Below are positions 33,153 through 37,903 of a DNA stretch of 37,903 nt, one piece after another. Source of the DNA: an uncultured Lachnospiraceae bacterium (lineage in GTDB: Bacteria; Bacillota_A; Clostridia; TANB77; CAG-508). The stretch covers positions 1 through 37,903 of the forward strand of contig CAMUZC010000007.1 in NCBI GenBank assembly GCA_947165105.1, written 5' to 3'. The stretch's first letter is position 1; each line of letters starts with the position of its first letter. Under the pieces are notes generated by a model. The model did not search any database. It worked only from the letters and a program-made list of their open reading frames with translations, and was not told the DNA's origin. A program made the position numbers and the translations under genes.

Positions 33153-33181
33153 TTGAAAATTAAAAGAATAAATGTTAGAAT
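33153..33181 (+). promoter_or_regulatory. Promoter of the zeta toxin operon
   Basis: TTGAAA (33153-33158) and TAGAAT (33176-33181) with a 17-base spacer, about 40-60 bases before the antitoxin start. Confidence 0.65.
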
Positions 33182-33245
33182 GGCTAAAAAGTGTGTATTT
33201 TATGATAAAAAATGAAATGGGGGAATTAAAATAGATACTGGTAAA

Positions 33246-33434
33246 ATGGAACAAGCGTTGTATGTAATTGATTTAACAATTGCAGAAACAATAAAGAATA
33301 GTGGTTTACTAAGTTATTCAGAATTACGCAACAAGGTATTAAAGCTTAAAGAAGAAAAAATGAAAATTTATAAGAACGATGAAGAAGTTATAAACAAGGT
33401 TTTAAATGAATATTCAAGTAAAATAACAAAATAA
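33246..33434 (+). CDS. Putative small antitoxin of the zeta-type system
   Basis: A 62-residue, mainly helical, charged protein (MEQALYVIDLTIAETIKNSG, then a KxxKLKEEK helix) directly upstream of a zeta toxin gene, 12 bases before its start. Its place and size fit a zeta antitoxin that blocks the toxin's ATP site, but it has no clear similarity that I can name to epsilon or PezA. The ATG at 33246 lacks a nearby Shine-Dalgarno; the only strong one, GGGGG at 33219-33223, is 7 nt before an in-frame ATA at 33231, so translation may begin there with five extra residues. Confidence 0.6.
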   Translation: MEQALYVIDLTIAETIKNSGLLSYSELRNKVLKLKEEKMKIYKNDEEVINKVLNEYSSKITK

Positions 33435-33446
33435 TTGGAGGCAAAA

Positions 33447-34445
33447 ATGGCAAATCAAAACGAAAAAAATTTAAATGGAAATAATTTAATAGGCGTTGAG
33501 TATGATATGGATAAAAAAGATTTCCAAAGATGTTTAGTAGCTGCGGAAATATCAACATTTGTTGATGCTCAAGGAGTAAATAAACCAAAATCAATATTTA
33601 CAGTTGCACAACCTGGAGCTGGGAAAACTGCACTAAAAAGCTATATTATAAATGAAGCTCAAAAGAATGATGATTTTTTAAAATTTATTGAGTTTAATCC
33701 AGATGAAATATCAACTCACCATAAATATTATTCTGAAATAATAGAAAAATATCCAGATAATTCTCATCAAATTCTACAAAGATTTACAAGAATAGCTTTA
33801 GATGAATATTTAAGACAAAGAGCTGTTGAAATGCGTTGTAACATAATGCAAGAAGGAACTTTTGGTAGTACTGAAGGGTATATCAATATTTTAGATTTTC
33901 AAAAAAACGGTGGAAATGCAGAGATTGGTGAAGTTCAGAAAAATGGAAAGAGAAAAATTAAACATGTCAATGGAAATTACGAAATCGAAATAAACTTAAT
34001 GGCAGTTAATAGATATGAAAGTCTTTTGTCTTGTTTTGAAAGAGAGCAAGATTTTGCTGAAATGAAATTACCACCAAGAGCGGTAACAATAGAAAATCAT
34101 GATAGAGCATATAATAAAATGTTAGAAACAGTTGCAATAGTTGAAAGAGAAAAATTATTTGATAAAATGAGAGTGTTTAAAAGAGGATATGTTGAATCTA
34201 AACCAGAGCTAATATATATTGCTGGTGATAATAGATTTCCATCAGTTGTAGATGCAATAAAAAGTGAAAGAGATAAACAGCAAAGAGAATTATTTAATAA
34301 TCCAGATCAATACATAAAAAGAATGGAAAACTTGAATAAGAGAGCAAAAGAGTATAATAACAGCTCATTAATTCGAAGATTGGATAATTTAAATAATACC
34401 TTTACAAAAGAGTTAAATCAGTATAATAATTGTATAGAGAAATAA
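33447..34445 (+). CDS. Zeta-type toxin (UDP-GlcNAc kinase family)
   Basis: A 332-residue protein of the zeta toxin family, P-loop kinases that phosphorylate UDP-N-acetylglucosamine and so poison wall synthesis. The Walker A motif is AQPGAGKT (54-61, K60), and the family's following segments are FIEFNPDEISTHHKYY (with the acidic Asp) and NIMQEGTFGS, where E and T resemble the substrate/base region. Length is within the range. The start at 33447 is set by GGAGG 5 nt upstream. It forms an operon with the upstream antitoxin and downstream HAD gene. Codon use is like the neighbours. Confidence 0.85.
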   Translation: MANQNEKNLNGNNLIGVEYDMDKKDFQRCLVAAEISTFVDAQGVNKPKSIFTVAQPGAGKTALKSYIINEAQKNDDFLKFIEFNPDEISTHHKYYSEIIEKYPDNSHQILQRFTRIALDEYLRQRAVEMRCNIMQEGTFGSTEGYINILDFQKNGGNAEIGEVQKNGKRKIKHVNGNYEIEINLMAVNRYESLLSCFEREQDFAEMKLPPRAVTIENHDRAYNKMLETVAIVEREKLFDKMRVFKRGYVESKPELIYIAGDNRFPSVVDAIKSERDKQQRELFNNPDQYIKRMENLNKRAKEYNNSSLIRRLDNLNNTFTKELNQYNNCIEK

Positions 34446-34462
34446 ATTAAAAGGAGGATAAT

Positions 34463-34924
34463 ATGCATTTTTATAATGAAATAAATGAAATAGCAAGTAA
34501 AAAGGATGTGTGTTTATTTATTGATATGGATGGTGTAATTGCTGCTTATGCAATTGGAAAAAATCCATATGATTTTGTTAATAAAAGACCACTTACACAA
34601 AATATAAAGAATATTGAAGAAGTTACAAAAATTCCAAATGTAGAACTTCATATTTTATCTATTTGTAGAGAGAATACGCAAGTAGATGATAAAAACGTTT
34701 GGTTAGATAAATATGCACCATTTTTCAAAAAAGAAAATAGAGAGATAATCTCAAGAGAAAGCAAAGATTGGGTAAATGCAAAAGATATCAAGTTTGAATT
34801 CTTAAAAAATTATAATACAGAAAAACAAATTGTTTTAGTTGATGATGATAACGAGATTTTGAAGTATATTCATGGAAATTTGACTAATGTTATTGTGATG
34901 CAAGATTCTGAATTAGTGGATTAG
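34463..34924 (+). CDS. HAD-superfamily phosphatase beside the zeta toxin
   Basis: A 153-residue HAD hydrolase of the 5'(3')-deoxyribonucleotidase-like type. Motif I is FIDMDG (D21, D23), motif II is the Ser of ILSI (about 66), motif III may be the Lys in ESKDW (about 101), and motif IV is VLVDDDNEI (127-129). It lies 17 bases after the toxin with AAGGAGG, so it belongs to the same operon. It could act on nucleotides or on the toxin's phosphorylated product; the latter is speculation. Confidence 0.78.
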   Translation: MHFYNEINEIASKKDVCLFIDMDGVIAAYAIGKNPYDFVNKRPLTQNIKNIEEVTKIPNVELHILSICRENTQVDDKNVWLDKYAPFFKKENREIISRESKDWVNAKDIKFEFLKNYNTEKQIVLVDDDNEILKYIHGNLTNVIVMQDSELVD

Positions 34925-34936
34925 AATTGATAAAAT

Positions 34937-34965
34937 TTGCAATTTTCAACACTTTGTGTTACAAT
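34937..34965 (+). promoter_or_regulatory. Sigma-A promoter of the cupin gene
   Basis: TTGCAA (34937-34942) and TACAAT (34960-34965) with a 17-base spacer, about 30 bases before the ribosome site. It starts just after the HAD stop, so the cupin is a separate unit. Confidence 0.75.
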
Positions 34966-35002
34966 ATTAAAATCACATTATATAAAGGAGGGTTTCTAAA
35001 AT

Positions 35003-35326
35003 ATGAAACCAAATGGTACAGACGAAATTCGGGATATTCTCAACATGCTGTCAAAAGTAGATAAAATGACGCAGATTGATGAGAGCCTTATTGAAGCAGG
35101 AATTATCTTAAAGTCATTTATCTATGAGGACGAAGAGTGTACAGTGTCACTGCTTATGCTTTCTCCAGGAGCAAGAATTAAAGAACATAAACATGTTTTT
35201 GATTCTGAAACATACTTTATTTTTAAAGATAAGAAAATGTGTGTATGTGAGAGTGGAGAGACTCACAGTTTGGAAAATCCGTATACAGATTGGATGCCTG
35301 TGCTTTCAGTCAAATACAAAACGTGA
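35003..35326 (+). CDS. Small cupin-domain protein
   Basis: A 107-residue single-domain cupin. LSPGARIKEHKHVFDSETYFIF carries a metal-site motif of the H-x-H...E type (EHKH then E in DSETYF), and the second motif is less clear. Such proteins bind small molecules or metals; the ligand is unknown. AAAGGAGGG lies upstream of the ATG. The GC content is somewhat higher than in the zeta operon, which suggests recent acquisition. It is bounded by its own promoter and terminator. Confidence 0.8.
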   Translation: MKPNGTDEIRDILNMLSKVDKMTQIDESLIEAGIILKSFIYEDEECTVSLLMLSPGARIKEHKHVFDSETYFIFKDKKMCVCESGETHSLENPYTDWMPVLSVKYKT

Positions 35327-35328
35327 TG

Positions 35329-35362
35329 AAAAAATCACCTGCATAACTGCAGGTGATTTTTT
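35329..35362 (+). terminator. Terminator of the cupin gene
   Basis: AAAAAATCACCTGCA (35329-35343) pairs with TGCAGGTGATTTTTT (35348-35362) across a 4-nt loop, a perfect 15-bp stem ending in T6. Confidence 0.93.
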
Positions 35363-35434
35363 ATTTTAATAATTATAAAGTGTAGTTGCAATAGAGGATA
35401 ATTGTGAAAATTATGTGAATTTTCATAAAATATA

Positions 35435-35463
35435 TTGACTTTTAAAAAATATGGGTGTAAATT
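35435..35463 (+). promoter_or_regulatory. Sigma-A promoter of groESL
   Basis: TTGACT (35435-35440) and TAAATT (35458-35463) with a 17-base spacer. The CIRCE operator begins 2 bases after the -10 box, the usual arrangement for HrcA-repressed promoters. Confidence 0.8.
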
Positions 35464-35464
35464 A

Positions 35465-35491
35465 TTAGCAGTCTAAGAAATAGACTGCTAA
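35465..35491. promoter_or_regulatory. CIRCE-type operator (HrcA site), variant arms
   Basis: TTAGCAGTC (35465-35473), nine bases, GACTGCTAA (35483-35491). The consensus is TTAGCACTC-N9-GAGTGCTAA, so each arm carries one base change that is matched in the other arm, keeping perfect symmetry. The palindrome extends outward by several A/T pairs. Its place over the groES transcription start supports HrcA repression. Confidence 0.88.
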
Positions 35492-35540
35492 TAATTTTGT
35501 CATAAAATAATCACAACAGTCATATAATATAATGTTGTAA

Positions 35541-35852
<312 letters not shown>

Positions 35853-35856
35853 GGTA

Positions 35857-36106
35857 AAATTTTAATCTGCTCTTTTAAAGTTATGTAACCATTACGGGAT
35901 ATATAACTTTAATGAGTTTCGCCCCAACTGCGAACTAAGAGTAAGAATCTTTCGTGCAAGATTAGGTGTGTTGATTTGGGTTTTGATGACTTTTGCACGA
36001 AATCTTCTAACTCTTACTAGCTTGTCGGTCCCCACCTTGACTCCACTTCATTAAAGTTATATATCCCGTAATGGTTACATAACTTTAAAAGAGCAGATAA
36101 AAATTT
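35857..36106. repeat. Long inverted-repeat element between groES and groEL
   Basis: Two perfect 51-base inverted arms lie at 35865-35915 and 36048-36098; with one mismatch they extend 8 more bases outward. The 132-base core folds again: 35936-35959 pairs with 35993-36016 (about 21 of 24 positions, including TTTCGTGCAA with TTGCACGAAA), leaving a 33-nt apical loop. A small GTTTCGC/GCGAAC hairpin lies at 35916-35935. The element has no reading frame with a ribosome site and is GC-richer than its surroundings. A MITE-like element or a structured RNA is likely; I found no clear target-site duplication. Confidence 0.9.
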
Positions 36107-36116
36107 CTTGAAATAA

Positions 36117-37769
<1,653 letters not shown>

Positions 37770-37799
37770 AAATAATTTTATATATTTTATATACAACTA

Positions 37800-37829
37800 T
37801 TGACAACTAAATGAATAATGTTGTATCAT
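37800..37829 (+). promoter_or_regulatory. Possible promoter at the window end
   Basis: TTGACA (37800-37805) and TATCAT (37824-37829) are 18 bases apart. The transcript would meet the hairpin at 37839-37885 within about 10-55 bases, which suggests a short leader or attenuator, or only a chance match ahead of the groEL terminator. Confidence 0.4.
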
Positions 37830-37838
37830 ACCACTATG

Positions 37839-37891
37839 ATAGATTTAAAAAAAACACCCTAAAAAGCGTTTTGTTTTAAATCTATTTTTTT
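37839..37891 (+). terminator. Terminator downstream of groEL
   Basis: ATAGATTTAAAA (37839-37850) pairs with TTTTAAATCTAT (37874-37885); an inner AAAAC/GTTTT pairing extends the stem past a bulged G. A T7 run follows the 3' arm. Confidence 0.85.
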
Positions 37892-37903
37892 ATGTTTATA
37901 AAT

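Noticed and set aside
35124..35369. Second plus-strand frame overlapping the cupin gene
   Set aside because: It runs through the cupin terminator, has no ribosome site and matches no known composition; the cupin frame has a recognisable domain.

Overview
The window is AT-rich (roughly 30% GC by eye), densely coding DNA from a spore-forming, low-GC Gram-positive bacterium of the class Clostridia, probably an uncultured gut lineage. The evidence is an intact spo0A and many sporulation genes (pdaA-like, yqfC, yqfD, yyaC, spoIVFA/spoIVFB pair, a 24-codon spoVM, a pdaB-like deacetylase), strong Shine-Dalgarno sites, several TTG/GTG starts, consensus sigma-A promoters and a CIRCE-type operator. I could not assign a species.

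Layout. 1-866: LytTR response regulator and the start of a further gene, on the minus strand, from a promoter whose spacer contains a Spo0A box. 1047-11078: a long co-directional block, pdaA (frameshifted) - yqfC - yqfD (frameshifted) - unknown 401-aa gene - ybeY - DUF3048 - era - yqzL - recO - dgkA - tsaC - pth - rng (short at the 3' end). It combines sporulation, rRNA maturation, translation and lipid recycling. 11079-13850: an accessory island with a Cys-rich minus-strand gene of different base composition, a decayed stretch, and a WG-repeat protein. 13939-17254: YnbB-type PLP enzyme, BaiN/YhiN-type flavoprotein and YigZ. 17271-21158: spo0A with its own promoter region, yyaC, a small tail-anchored protein, then spoIVFA-like and spoIVFB. 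21207-24429: mscL (minus) and a four-gene group of ATP-grasp, two Nudix hydrolases and a HAM1-type pyrophosphatase. 24500-28409: pdaB-like, an unrecognised protein, tandem-OB SSB, scpB and rpmB, with two short minus-strand genes (48 and 41 aa). 28568-28812: a small membrane protein and spoVM on the minus strand. 29008-33049: GH18/SH3 spore-type glycosidase, an unrecognised gene, greA and deoD (minus). 33153-35326: antitoxin - zeta toxin - HAD phosphatase, then a cupin. 35435-37769: CIRCE-controlled groES and groEL.

The most unusual structure lies between groES and groEL: two perfect 51-bp inverted arms (35865-35915 and 36048-36098) enclosing 132 bp that can itself fold into a second long helix. 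It encodes no protein and resembles either a miniature inverted-repeat element or a structured RNA placed inside the heat-shock operon. Other points for a second look are two single-base frameshifts in adjacent sporulation genes, two terminator hairpins whose 3' arm contains the next gene's Shine-Dalgarno, a HAD phosphatase beside a zeta toxin, repeated GGAAAAAATTT motifs upstream of spo0A, and four genuine short genes of 24-49 codons.
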